Assembly (NCBI GenBank): GCA_964493385.1
Contig: CAZBNW010000006.1
Location: 1-54,485, forward strand
From: Loki-b32 sp964493385
Lineage (GTDB): Archaea; Asgardarchaeota; Lokiarchaeia; Sigyniarchaeales; SOKP01
Length of the DNA: 54,485 bases
Direction: 5' to 3'
Made by a program: the position numbers and the translations under genes. A model generated the notes under the pieces. That model saw nothing but the letters and a program-made list of their open reading frames with translations. It did no database searches and was not told the DNA's origin. This document shows, one piece after another, positions 32,413-41,557 of this stretch. Numbering within the stretch: the first letter of the stretch is position 1; each line of letters opens with the position of its first letter.

Positions 32413-33222
32413 ATGAAAAAAAAATACTCTATTTTAATGGTTTTGAGTTTTATTTTAATTTCTTTATCACTCCAAAATTTAACTTTTGTTATTGGAATTC
32501 CAGTCATAATACCTGATCCTGAGAATGATGTTTATCGTATCCATTATGAACAAACAATAATACTTTTTGGAGTTACACCAGCACCTAATATTGGTCAAGT
32601 AGTTAACCCACCATCTAATATTGATATAAAACAGGGAGATTATCATGATGAGGTTGATATAGTTAAACTCGAAATTAACGGACAAGACTTGAATTTAACT
32701 TTTGCTGGTAACATAAATGATTGGCTGAGTGATGATGATCATAGTACTGTAGCTATGATATTTTTATATCCAGATTTTAATATGGAGCTCTATAAACAAG
32801 GTGATCAACAATATCCTTGTTATATTGCATTTTATCAGAATCAATCTGTATATGGACTGGATTATAAACTAGTATTCATTAATGAAATGAATAACGAAAC
32901 CTGGTACGTCTGGGATGGTGCAGGATGGACTTCATCAAAAAGTCTTTCGGCTAACATTGGCTCTGCTTCTGGTAAATCAATTATAGCAAATGTGCCCTCA
33001 GGGGCTTATACTATCCCAGATAATATTACATATTTCGCAGTGGCAGAACATGATAATTATCTTGGGGGTGGTGAAGCGATTGCTTACTTGGACATAGCTC
33101 CTAATGATTATGCCCTTTGGAGCGTATCCGAAACTATTCCGAGTTACAACATATTCATAATTGTTGGGCTCTTATTTGGGCTTTCTATGGTTATAGCAAG
33201 AAAGTATATCAAGGGAAAATAA
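32413..33222 (+). CDS. Secreted, C-terminally anchored protein
   Basis: 269 residues. N-terminal signal sequence: 'MKKKY' then a hydrophobic run to about residue 28. The exported part (30-240) is beta-rich with features of surface proteins, such as 'DPENDV', 'WYVWDGAGWTSSKSL' and several N-x-S/T sites. A single C-terminal helix 'YNIFIIVGLLFGLSMVIA' followed by 'RKYIKGK' would anchor it in the membrane with the body outside. The same 'YNIFII' start of the anchor recurs in the lipase at 52234. The region 'DEVDIVKLEINGQDLNLTFAG' resembles domains that follow dockerin-like or DOMON-like folds, but that is a weak impression. Confidence 0.6.
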   Translation: MKKKYSILMVLSFILISLSLQNLTFVIGIPVIIPDPENDVYRIHYEQTIILFGVTPAPNIGQVVNPPSNIDIKQGDYHDEVDIVKLEINGQDLNLTFAGNINDWLSDDDHSTVAMIFLYPDFNMELYKQGDQQYPCYIAFYQNQSVYGLDYKLVFINEMNNETWYVWDGAGWTSSKSLSANIGSASGKSIIANVPSGAYTIPDNITYFAVAEHDNYLGGGEAIAYLDIAPNDYALWSVSETIPSYNIFIIVGLLFGLSMVIARKYIKGK

Positions 33223-33320
33223 ACTAAGTTAATAATTAACTCTTATTTTTTCATTATTCTAATTTTTCAAGCGTTTTAATCGAACTAAGATATATTAAAT
33301 ATCAAAATATAAAATAATAA

Positions 33321-33362
33321 TATAATATTTTAGCTGATTCCAATCAATTAGAAAATATTATA
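33321..33362. repeat. Long inverted repeat upstream of the 33458-34909 operon
   Basis: Arms TATAATATTTT (33321-33331) and AAAATATTATA (33352-33362), perfect over 11 bp, around 20 bases that contain a smaller repeat GATT-CC-AATC. It lies in a 235-base gap without genes, about 95 bases before the first start of the unknown-protein/GTPase operon. It could be an operator or an RNA hairpin. Confidence 0.45.
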
Positions 33363-33457
33363 TTAAGATATTATATTGTTTAATTAAAATAGGAAAAATT
33401 AATTATTCAGCAATTCTTATTTATTTCAACATATTTACTATTAGGAGTGTAATTATT

Positions 33458-34270
33458 TTGGCAAAGAAAAAAACTTGGCTACAAATGCCAAAGATCCACT
33501 CGAAATTTCATGATGAAAAATTAGAGAGCGTTTTAATTAAAAAATCTTTAGAATTTTTAACTGGCGAAAAAGGTGAAGCACCTTCCTTCCTATTCCTTTC
33601 AGGAGCTTTTTTTGATGTGAAATCATTTGCATATTCTGGATTAAGAGCTTGGAAAGGTGCTGTAAAACCCTCAGAATCTAATGGGGGAAGAAGACCAGTT
33701 TTAGAAGCTACTTTCGCTTCGATATCTGTTTATTTAAGTTCATTATTAGCGCTTCAATCAGATTTTTATTTTGCATATGATGAAATTAAAGATATCTTAT
33801 TAGAAAAAAAAAGAGAAGATCTCTGGACTATTGTCTCAGAAAAACTTCCTTTCATTTCTATACCGCCAAAGGAAATGTATGGGACACAAGTATCTCCTAT
33901 CTCTCCATATTTTGTAATTAAACAAGATGAAGATTTAGTTTTAGGAGAGATTTACCCCTCAGCGTATTTATCTCAAATTATTAAGAATATTAAAACGAGA
34001 TTTTTTGTGTTTTTCCAATACCAAGGGTATTCAGCTTTCGGGTTTTTTAATGCATTACCTGACCTTACAAAATTTGGATTTGAGGAGAATGCAAATGATT
34101 TTAATGGAGACCCTACGGCAGAGAATTTAATAAAATACTCAAAAAGTGCAAAGAATGTAAAAGAATTATTAATAGCACTTATACATGCTCATAATAACGC
34201 TTTACTAGAACAATTTTTGATACCTGATTATGAATTATTATTAAATAAATTATTAGAAGGGGAAGCATAG
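33458..34270 (+). CDS. Unknown protein encoded with a small GTPase
   Basis: 270 residues from TTG 33458, with AGGAG about 12 bases upstream. No transmembrane segment. Hydrophobic blocks such as 'PSFLFLSGAFFDVKSFAYSGL', 'TFASISVYLSSLLALQSDFYFAYDEIKD' and 'TRFFVFFQYQGYSAFGFF' indicate a folded alpha/beta protein. I do not recognise the family. The stop is three bases before the ATG of the GTPase gene, so the two are translated together and their products probably interact. Candidate roles are GTPase regulator, scaffold or effector; nothing in the sequence decides between them. Confidence 0.6.
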   Translation: MAKKKTWLQMPKIHSKFHDEKLESVLIKKSLEFLTGEKGEAPSFLFLSGAFFDVKSFAYSGLRAWKGAVKPSESNGGRRPVLEATFASISVYLSSLLALQSDFYFAYDEIKDILLEKKREDLWTIVSEKLPFISIPPKEMYGTQVSPISPYFVIKQDEDLVLGEIYPSAYLSQIIKNIKTRFFVFFQYQGYSAFGFFNALPDLTKFGFEENANDFNGDPTAENLIKYSKSAKNVKELLIALIHAHNNALLEQFLIPDYELLLNKLLEGEA

Positions 34271-34273
34271 AAA

Positions 34274-34909
34274 ATGGTAAACATTGGACTTCTGGGTGAC
34301 GTAAGTGTTGGAAAAACTAGTATCCTTCGATTATTCGTCAGATATTTAAAAAAAGGTGACATTGAAAAGGTTAAAGGCGGAACAAAATGCTCAGTTGTTA
34401 AAGCTGATTTTTCTGGAGAGGCGACAGTTCCTGGAGGTGAAAAAGAAGATACACTAGATGAAAAAGAAACAAAAACAATTCATCCAAATAGAATTGTTTT
34501 TAGGGAAGATGCGACAAATAAAGCACATACTATTTTTGCACCAGGGGGTGACAGATCTAGGGCCGTGGTAAAGATGGGAATCATTACAATTTCCCGTATC
34601 GCGACACAAATAATAGCTGTCTTTTCATGTGACAGGGATTTAAAAAGACAGTTTGAATTCTTTAATGATGTACGATTTTTTCCTGATAAAATTTTTGTTT
34701 GTATCAATAAAGTCGATCTGGTTGAAGGGGATAGAGATAAAACGCTTGAAGAGGTAAAAACACAGATTAATGATTTTTTTGGAGCTCGAAAAATAGCTGT
34801 TAATGACACTTTTATTACATGCGGTGAAACAGTGGAAGGATTTGAAGATGTTGAAACATTCAATAACCAAGTTGCAGAAATGATTTTAGAAATTACTACA
34901 AAACAATAA
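34274..34909 (+). CDS. MglA/COG2229-like small GTPase without the G3 aspartate
   Basis: 211 residues. G1 'GLLGDVSVGKTS' at 5-16, G4 'NKVD' at 145-148, and a possible G5 'TCGE' near 180. The switch II region reads 'TIFAPGGDRSR' (86-96), so the usual DxxG aspartate is replaced, as in MglA-type GTPases with 'TVPGQ' and COG2229 proteins with 'GTPGQ'. A 45-residue, charged insertion (about 38-80) sits between G1 and G3, in the switch I region, which is longer than in Ras or Arf. No lipid-modification motif. Encoded three bases after an unknown partner gene. Confidence 0.78.
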   Translation: MVNIGLLGDVSVGKTSILRLFVRYLKKGDIEKVKGGTKCSVVKADFSGEATVPGGEKEDTLDEKETKTIHPNRIVFREDATNKAHTIFAPGGDRSRAVVKMGIITISRIATQIIAVFSCDRDLKRQFEFFNDVRFFPDKIFVCINKVDLVEGDRDKTLEEVKTQINDFFGARKIAVNDTFITCGETVEGFEDVETFNNQVAEMILEITTKQ

Positions 34910-34953
34910 TTTTTTTATATATTTAATTTTCAGAAATTCAGTACTTTTTAATT

Positions 34954-35469
34954 TCAATTTTTCAATTTTAAAGCAATTTTTAAAAACAACTTTTCTAAAT
35001 CTAGTAAATATCCGATTAAAGGAGTTAAACTGACTTTATTCAAATCCTTTTCAAGGGTAACAAATCCCATTTTTTCTAATTCTTTGATGTCTTCTATAGC
35101 TCCTTTCTTTTTCCTTATTTCTTTTATTTTTTGAATTGTAGTTTCCCCAGAACTGTTAAAACAACATATCACTGTACAATATAATGTAGCTGCTAATCTA
35201 GGGTTTCCCTCAAATGGATTTGCTGAAATAATTTCAGTTGTTTCGGGATCAAAAGAAATATACCAATAAGAATTCAGGGGATTAAATCTAACTTGAAGAC
35301 CTAAAGGTTCAAGATAATTAGATAAATTATTAATTAAATCTTGAAAATAAATTGATTTATTCCTATCTTTAACATTAAATCTATTAAGGATCTCTCCTTT
35401 AGTAGCTCCTATTTGAGATTTACTTGTTTTTTTGCTTAGTAAATGCATCAAAACTGTTAATTCATTCAC
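34954..35469 (-). CDS. scpB: ScpB-like KITE protein of the condensin operon
   Basis: 171 residues made of two winged-helix-like halves. The first has 'GATKGEILNRFNVKDRNKS' and 'LGLQVRFNPLNSYWYISFDP'. The second, 'GNPRLAATLYCTVICCFNSSGETTIQKIKEIR' followed by 'DIKELEKMGFVTLEKDLNKVSLTPLIGYLLDLEKLF', follows the ScpB order in which a short helix-turn-helix ends in a wing and 'T..fl..f'. KITE proteins bind the kleisin and regulate SMC ATPase. It is the last gene of the operon, 16 bases after the kleisin gene. Confidence 0.65.
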   Translation of the reverse strand: MNELTVLMHLLSKKTSKSQIGATKGEILNRFNVKDRNKSIYFQDLINNLSNYLEPLGLQVRFNPLNSYWYISFDPETTEIISANPFEGNPRLAATLYCTVICCFNSSGETTIQKIKEIRKKKGAIEDIKELEKMGFVTLEKDLNKVSLTPLIGYLLDLEKLFLKIALKLKN

Positions 35470-35485
35470 TTTTAATTCATCTCTT

Positions 35486-36133
35486 TTATAAATATAAAAA
35501 ATTTGTTTCTTTTTGATATTTTATTTTACCTAACTGGAGGAGGTGTAAAAGATATACAAAATTTTCAAAAATTTTTATTTGATCATGTTCAACTTCAAAA
35601 ATTTCGTCATATGAACACGGTAATTTATTTTTAATAATGTTGAAAAATGCCATCATTTTTTCAGTAAATTTTTGACTAGGTATTTCCAATAAAAAATTAT
35701 ATTTCGTTTCTATTTTTTCGATAGATTCGACTATTAAGGGTTCCCCTTTCGGGGTAACCAATCTATCTTTCGAATATTCAAGAAATTTCAAGGAAAGAAC
35801 ATCAATGATAAACGGTTCTCTCCAACAATCATCAAATAATTGATAAATTTCTGTATCCTTTGGATTTGTCTTTAAAAAATCAAAAAACTTGTCTTTATTA
35901 TCTAAATAACTAAGAAATATTTTTAATTCTTCAAATTTTTGGCTGAGTAATTGAAAAGCGCTCTTGTATGTCATTGAATACTTATTAATGTTATAAATAG
36001 TAAGGGTATCTTTCAGATTCTCAAAAATAGGAACTAATTCTATATCTAAAAGCGAAATTTCTCCTAAAAGAACTCTATTTTTAATGCTTTCAATTTTTTT
36101 ATTTATTTCTTCAGAGAAATCTTTATATTCCAT
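35486..36133 (-). CDS. scpA: ScpA-like kleisin
   Basis: 215 residues. The N-terminal helices 'KNRVLLGEISLLDIELVPIF' correspond to the ScpA pattern 'LLxLIRKGEIDIxDIxIxxI' that contacts the SMC neck, followed by 'YKSAFQLLSQKFEELKIFL' in place of 'AAxLLxLKSRxLL'. The C-terminal winged helix 'FENFVYLLHLLQLGKIKYQKETNFLYL' matches the ScpA end that binds the SMC head. The middle is the expected variable linker. It lies 13 bases after the SMC stop and 16 bases before the ScpB-like gene, which makes the assignment fairly secure despite low similarity. Confidence 0.7.
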   Translation of the reverse strand: MEYKDFSEEINKKIESIKNRVLLGEISLLDIELVPIFENLKDTLTIYNINKYSMTYKSAFQLLSQKFEELKIFLSYLDNKDKFFDFLKTNPKDTEIYQLFDDCWREPFIIDVLSLKFLEYSKDRLVTPKGEPLIVESIEKIETKYNFLLEIPSQKFTEKMMAFFNIIKNKLPCSYDEIFEVEHDQIKIFENFVYLLHLLQLGKIKYQKETNFLYL

Positions 36134-36146
36134 AATTTATCATAAA

Positions 36147-39100
36147 TTATTTCTTTTTTACAATTTTTGGCTTAAAAACAGAAGAAATTTCATTCTTTCC
36201 TACTCTTGCAATTCCAATTAATTTTTCTGCAAGTAAGAATAATGAATTCGAAGATTTTGGTAAGAACATAAACATTTGTATTGGATTCTGCTCGAGAGTT
36301 GATTTAATTAATTGATATACCACTTCAGAATTTTTTTCATCTAAAAACATTCCTGGTTCATCAAGTAAACAAAGCGAAGATGGTTTAATCTCTTGAAGAG
36401 ATAGAATTAAACAGATTGATATTAAAGAAACTTGACCACCACTTAGAGCAGTAAATGATTTCAATTGTTCTTTTGAGGTAGCTGCTTTAATATCGACACC
36501 TAAATCTTCAAAATCACCTATTAAATCAAGCGAACAATAAGACTTAATCTGAGAATCTCCGAATTTTTGATTAACTCCGTTTTGGAGATTTTCAAGTAAA
36601 ACACTAAATTTTTCATAATATGTTTTTTCCATCTTATTTTCCGTTTTAATTGCTGCTTTTACATCTTTTTCCAAATCTTTTTGATTTTTAGAGATTTCCT
36701 TAAGAGATGCTAATATCTGATCTTTTTCAATCAGAATTGAATCATCAACATCCAAATATTTGAGTAATTCTTTATCTATTTCTGAAATATCCACTTTGAT
36801 ATCTTCTATGGGACGAATTTTAATTATTTCTTCTGAAACTAGAGGACTTATTTCAAAATTAATTCGAGCTAAATCATTTCTTTTTGATTCCAGCTCTTGA
36901 TTATAAGCATTTAATTTGATATTTTCTTGTTCAAAATTTAATGTTATTTGGATATTTTTTCTCTCTAATTCACTTTTTTTATTTTGTAATTGTAATATTT
37001 CTCCTCTTAAATCTGAAATCTCGTTTTCAGTAATTTTAAGTTCTTCTTCCACATTCTCTAGTTGTCGATACACTTCAAATGCTGTTTTATCTGCTTTTTG
37101 AAAAGCCTCTTTTTTTGTTTCAAACTCCTTCTGTATTGAATCTTTTTCATATGTATGCTTATTTATTTCATCTTTTACTTGTTTTAGAATATCTTCATTC
37201 TCACTTAATTTTATATCCCATTTTTTCTTTTCTTCATTAAGCTTAGCTAATTCATTAGGAATTTCTTTTATCCTATCACTCCACTTGAAAAATTCGGGAT
37301 CTGTTTGAGATTTTAAACCTTTAATTTGAAGATCTAACTCTGTAATGTCATTTTTAATTACTGTATTAATCTTCTCTAATTTATGCATTTGATCATATAA
37401 TTGATTCTTTTTAGAGGTAATTCTTTGTTTTTGGTTAAAATTATAGAGAAGATCGTTGAAGGATTCCTTCTTTTTAAAAATGTCTTGCTGGATGGTATCA
37501 AATTTTGATTGCTCAACTCTTAATTCTGAAATTTTCTCATTCAACGATTTGATCTCAGTCTCTAGTATATCAGATTGCTCTTTTTGTGTACCAGCACTTA
37601 ATAATCCTTTTAACCTTTTTAGGTAAGGTGTTTCATATACATATTTATAAGAAATTATTTGTTCTCCTTTTAATGTAACACATTTTCCTTTAAAGTCATG
37701 TGTACTATAAAGTTCTCTTCCAGAACGATAATCATTTACAACAAGACAATTCTTAACTTTTGAATAAATTACTTTTTTGATATCAATATCATCATCGATG
37801 ATCTCAATTAATTCTGCTAAATAACCAAGGACGCCGTTAGCAGAAATTTTTATCATAGGTTTAAGAGTGACATTTTTAGGTAGATAAATGTTACAATATG
37901 CTCTATATTTTTCTTTTAATCTTTTTAATAAGTTTAAAGTGTCCCAATCTTTAGCTACAAAGCTGTAAAGTAATTTTTCACCTAGAACGGATTCAATAGC
38001 ATAGCTTAATTGATCCTCGTATTTCAAATAATCGATAATTGGCCCCTTAACTTTTAAACCTCTTTTATTTATTTCATCCTTGAGAATAGATATATTTGAA
38101 GGAAGAACTACACGACGTTCTCTAAGTGAAGCCTGTAAAACTTTTAACTTTTTGAATTTTTTAGAGATAACAATTTCTAATTGTTTTATCTCTGAGTCTA
38201 TTTCGTATAATTTTAACGAGCTTCTTTTAAGTTTTTTATCAAGCTGAATTAGTAAATCTTTTGTGGGATTTTCTAAGAACCATTTATTTTTTTCCAACTT
38301 ATGTTCTATGTCTTTAAAACTTTGAAATAGTTGATTAATCTCATTATTGTATACTTTTATTGAGTTCTCATTCTCTTGGATTTTAGCTAATCTCTTTTTT
38401 TTCTCAAGATTTATTTGATTATATTTATCTAAAAGAGCTTTATTCTGGTTTATTCTTTTTATTAATTGGTCCTGCTCTGTTATTAATTTATCAATTAGCA
38501 GTCCAGCATTTTTGCTTTCTCTTTTTATTATTTTTATTTCGTTATCCAAGTTATCTTTCTGTTTCTCAAAATTAATAATAACTTTTTTAAACTCATCAAT
38601 CTTACCTGATAACCTATCTAGCTCTTGTTTTGCGTTTATTTTTTCTTGTTGCCAATTTTGAATTTTTGCGATTAAATCTTGCTTTTTATAACTTAATTCA
38701 CCCAACTGCTTTGAAAGCTTATTTATGTTTTGTTCCTTATTTGAAATTTTATTTAATAGGGTAGTTATTTCTTTATCTGAACTTTCCTTTTTTTTCTTGA
38801 TTCCTTCTATAACTAATTTAACATTTTTGATTATCTCTTCAATATTAATGATTTCTTTTTCTAATTTATCCCTATTTGCCCATAAAAGTTCATCATAGAA
38901 TTTCTTTCTAATTTCTAACAATTCGTTCTTTTGTTTTAAGCGCTCTAGTTTTGGGTTTAATAATTCCAAGCTAAGATTTAATGTGTTTTTTCTGCTCTTT
39001 AAAGATTGAAGGTCATCATTCAAATTTAATACATTACTTTTTTGTTGTAATATTTCATCTCTCAATTCTTTTAATCCAATACCCTCTTCTAGAAATGCAC

Positions 39101-39614
39101 ATAATTCTGTTGGTTTTAAATTTTTAATTGCATCAATTTTTCCTTGGCTAACAAAAGCAAACTGATTATCTGGATTAATATTTAAATCAGAAATTAATTT
39201 TTGAATTTCTTGAGCTGGAATTTTTTTAAAGTCTGTATCTCCCTTTTTTTGAATTTTGAAGAATGGAGATTGCCCTCTAATAACATATCTTCTTATTTTT
39301 ATTATTTCTCCTTCATTTTGAATATGAATTTCAACCATAGCATGATTTTGTCCATTTCTAATGAAATTTGACCATTTCTTGTATCGTTCATCTCTTTCAT
39401 TACTACCTAAAGCAAATTTAATCGCTTGAAATACTGAAGTTTTTCCACTCCAATTAGGCCCTATAATAATCACGAACTTAGATTTACCGAAATTAACTTC
39501 ATCCTTCTGGAATGATAAAAAATTTTCTAAAATAACTTTCCTAATGAAAATCCTTTTATTTTTCATTGAATTGATTTCATTTTCTTTTATACCTAATTGT
39601 GATCTAGACGCCAA
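36147..39614 (-). CDS. smc: SMC ATPase (condensin)
   Basis: 1155 residues. Chromosome-organising ATPase that forms a coiled-coil ring with kleisin and KITE partners. Walker A 'GPNWSGKTS' at 52-60; long coiled coils about 190-510 and 680-1000; hinge about 515-650 ('VKGPIIDYLKYEDQLSYAIESVLG' and 'NGVLGYLAELIEI' regions); ABC signature 'LSGGQ' at about 1057; Walker B 'LCLLDEP' at about 1081-1087. Start is TTG 39614, supported by GAGG just upstream; a Met 16 codons in is an alternative. The operon runs AAA+-like protein, SMC, ScpA, ScpB. Confidence 0.93.
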   Translation of the reverse strand: MASRSQLGIKENEINSMKNKRIFIRKVILENFLSFQKDEVNFGKSKFVIIIGPNWSGKTSVFQAIKFALGSNERDERYKKWSNFIRNGQNHAMVEIHIQNEGEIIKIRRYVIRGQSPFFKIQKKGDTDFKKIPAQEIQKLISDLNINPDNQFAFVSQGKIDAIKNLKPTELCAFLEEGIGLKELRDEILQQKSNVLNLNDDLQSLKSRKNTLNLSLELLNPKLERLKQKNELLEIRKKFYDELLWANRDKLEKEIINIEEIIKNVKLVIEGIKKKKESSDKEITTLLNKISNKEQNINKLSKQLGELSYKKQDLIAKIQNWQQEKINAKQELDRLSGKIDEFKKVIINFEKQKDNLDNEIKIIKRESKNAGLLIDKLITEQDQLIKRINQNKALLDKYNQINLEKKKRLAKIQENENSIKVYNNEINQLFQSFKDIEHKLEKNKWFLENPTKDLLIQLDKKLKRSSLKLYEIDSEIKQLEIVISKKFKKLKVLQASLRERRVVLPSNISILKDEINKRGLKVKGPIIDYLKYEDQLSYAIESVLGEKLLYSFVAKDWDTLNLLKRLKEKYRAYCNIYLPKNVTLKPMIKISANGVLGYLAELIEIIDDDIDIKKVIYSKVKNCLVVNDYRSGRELYSTHDFKGKCVTLKGEQIISYKYVYETPYLKRLKGLLSAGTQKEQSDILETEIKSLNEKISELRVEQSKFDTIQQDIFKKKESFNDLLYNFNQKQRITSKKNQLYDQMHKLEKINTVIKNDITELDLQIKGLKSQTDPEFFKWSDRIKEIPNELAKLNEEKKKWDIKLSENEDILKQVKDEINKHTYEKDSIQKEFETKKEAFQKADKTAFEVYRQLENVEEELKITENEISDLRGEILQLQNKKSELERKNIQITLNFEQENIKLNAYNQELESKRNDLARINFEISPLVSEEIIKIRPIEDIKVDISEIDKELLKYLDVDDSILIEKDQILASLKEISKNQKDLEKDVKAAIKTENKMEKTYYEKFSVLLENLQNGVNQKFGDSQIKSYCSLDLIGDFEDLGVDIKAATSKEQLKSFTALSGGQVSLISICLILSLQEIKPSSLCLLDEPGMFLDEKNSEVVYQLIKSTLEQNPIQMFMFLPKSSNSLFLLAEKLIGIARVGKNEISSVFKPKIVKKK

Positions 39615-39635
39615 ATTACCTCACTCTATAATATA

Positions 39636-40886
39636 TCATTTACCAAAGGCTTGTTTTATAAGATCTACTCGTTTCTTAGCCTTTTCTAAGTTTATCTGTG
39701 CCCTATTTGGAGAATCATTTAAGATGAATGGATATTTAGCTAACATTTTCATCTCATTTTCTTCTAACGGCTCTTTTTTAGCCAATTTATCAATAATGAG
39801 TGTAAGTTCAGTATAATTCTTAGAAGCAGCATTCTCATATAATTGATTTAACATAAAGTCTGAGATGCGTGATTCACGAATTCCATTAACAATGCTAGTG
39901 ATATCTTTGAGATTTCCAAATTCCTTAATCTCTTGAGGTGGAATTACATTTTTATCTTGATGATATTCTTCATTTAATTCGATTCTTGAGTTTTCTTCCG
40001 AAACAAGAGGGATATTGTTTGGGATATACTCACCGGATATAATTAGATCAATTAAAACATCCGTAATTTCATTACTCGTTTCATTCAATTCAGAGTTTAA
40101 AAAGTGTTTGAATATCCCAACTTTCAGCAATTGAATAATGTCTTTTACTTCCCAATTTTCAGTATAATTTACAATATCATTAATATCAAATACGATCTTG
40201 TTATTTTTTTCCAAAAAATCTTTTAATACCGTTTCTCGCTCGATTTTATTCAATAATGGGATTTTTATGAACAGGTCAAATGTGGTATATATTTTGTTCG
40301 ATACAGTTGTTATATCTTGAATTTCATAATTTATCCATACCAAAATTAAATTAGAATCAATAAATTTAAAATCAAAACTCTTTTCTTGTCGTGCATTTAA
40401 AAAATTTTCTAATAAGTTTTTTTCCTCAAATTTCTGCTTGAATATTGTTTGTTGATTTATTAACAACAATTTTTTTTCATTAGTTTTTTCGGGTTTCCTC
40501 CTCTCAGTTTCCTTTTCACTTTCCTCTTCTTTTTTATTTCTAAAAGTCTCTAATGTTGGAATAAAACTTTTTAAAAATTTATTTGGAGCTTTAAGAATTT
40601 CATTATCATTAAATTCAATTAGATCTAAGTAATAATTTTTAGTTATTAGTTTTATATAATCTATTATATCCGTTCCGGGATTCACATTAATTAAAATGGC
40701 TCCTTTTGGCTCTAAATAGCCATTTAAAATAGTATCTTTATGGTTGGTTAACATTACTTTGAGAAAATTTATGATATCATTATATTTATCTCGATAGAAA
40801 ATATCCTCTTTATCAATATTAATTTCTGAAGGTTTAATTATCTGAAAATATTTTGAAAGTTCTGGAACATCGTTTAAATCTTTCAT
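39636..40886 (-). CDS. Degenerate AAA+ ATPase-like protein in the condensin operon
   Basis: 416 residues. Residues 60-73 'PKGAILINVNPGTD' align with the AAA+ 'PKGILLYGPPGTGKT' block but lack the Walker A lysine. A strand 'SNLILVWINYEIQDI' near 180 matches sensor 1 ('VIAATNRPDxLD'), then 'TTFDLFIKIPLLNKIERETVLKDFLEK' matches 'RFDxxIxxPxPxxxxRxxIL' without the arginine finger, and 'VNYTENWEVKDIIQLLKVGI' matches the lid helices. So it looks like an FtsH/Cdc48-type AAA+ module that no longer binds or hydrolyses ATP. The last 100 residues are a helical tail. It starts the operon, 21 bases before SMC. Confidence 0.6.
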   Translation of the reverse strand: MKDLNDVPELSKYFQIIKPSEINIDKEDIFYRDKYNDIINFLKVMLTNHKDTILNGYLEPKGAILINVNPGTDIIDYIKLITKNYYLDLIEFNDNEILKAPNKFLKSFIPTLETFRNKKEEESEKETERRKPEKTNEKKLLLINQQTIFKQKFEEKNLLENFLNARQEKSFDFKFIDSNLILVWINYEIQDITTVSNKIYTTFDLFIKIPLLNKIERETVLKDFLEKNNKIVFDINDIVNYTENWEVKDIIQLLKVGIFKHFLNSELNETSNEITDVLIDLIISGEYIPNNIPLVSEENSRIELNEEYHQDKNVIPPQEIKEFGNLKDITSIVNGIRESRISDFMLNQLYENAASKNYTELTLIIDKLAKKEPLEENEMKMLAKYPFILNDSPNRAQINLEKAKKRVDLIKQAFGK

Positions 40887-41059
40887 TGAAAATTTTCCTT
40901 AATTTCTTTGGTAATTTTATGAACATAATTTACATGACTTTTAACACATAAATATTTAGCGGTGCTTATAGTTAGCGATGACTAGATCCCCAAAAAAAAC
41001 CGTAAAATTTATAAAATAGTATTTTAGGAAAAAAACATTTAATATTAAAATGAGGACCC

Positions 41060-41081
41060 AAAGTAGTACACTTACTACTTT
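41060..41081. repeat. Perfect hairpin AAAGTAGTA-CACT-TACTACTTT
   Basis: 9-bp arms with a 4-base loop in the intergenic gap between the DUF2769 gene (stop 61 bases to the right) and the condensin operon (start 174 bases to the left). It could end the DUF2769 transcript or act as an operator for the condensin operon. It is less AT-biased than its surroundings. Confidence 0.45.
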
Positions 41082-41141
41082 ATTAAAATAGACTTAGCAA
41101 TATTAAAAACCGATAAAAAAAAATAAAAAGATATTGTATTA

Positions 41142-41399
41142 TTACTTTTGCTCCCATGGCATACAGAAATATCCCTTTTCTAATTCATATTTTGAGAACA
41201 ATCCACAACCAAAACAACTACACCCCTTATTTTCTATTTGATCTCGTGGTTTAGTTGACTGTCCTCTCGAACAGAAAAGAGCATGTGGCTCAAATTCATT
41301 GAGTTGATTTGGCTTAAATGAAGGGCATGGTCCACAGAATTTTCTGCATTCATTCATTGATTCTTCAGTATCTGGAACCGGTAGTGGCATAATTTTCAC
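41142..41399 (-). CDS. Cysteine-rich DUF2769-like protein
   Basis: 85 residues with nine cysteines: 'CRKFCGPCPSF', 'ALFCSRGQS', 'GCSCFGCGLFSKYELEKGYFC'. This is the DUF2769 (PF10967) pattern, found mostly in archaea and anaerobes. The cysteine spacing suits one or two metal or iron-sulfur sites. Function unknown. It stands between the condensin operon and the arsenic module, on the same strand as arsR but separated from it by 158 bases. Confidence 0.72.
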   Translation of the reverse strand: MKIMPLPVPDTEESMNECRKFCGPCPSFKPNQLNEFEPHALFCSRGQSTKPRDQIENKGCSCFGCGLFSKYELEKGYFCMPWEQK

Positions 41400-41557
41400 A
41401 CTATTCTTTATAATTTAAATTTGTTTTTTCAATTTTTTTTGAATTCTAAAATTATTTTAGCAATAATTTTAGTTTACTATCAAAATAAGCAGATTAATTT
41501 TTAAACTTAATAATTATAAACTATTAATTTACCCATAAATAATAAGAAATTCAAAGT

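Noticed and set aside
33223..33457. CRISPR-like or tRNA-like element in the gap before the GTPase operon
   Set aside because: A single inverted repeat made almost wholly of A and T, without tRNA arms or repeated units.
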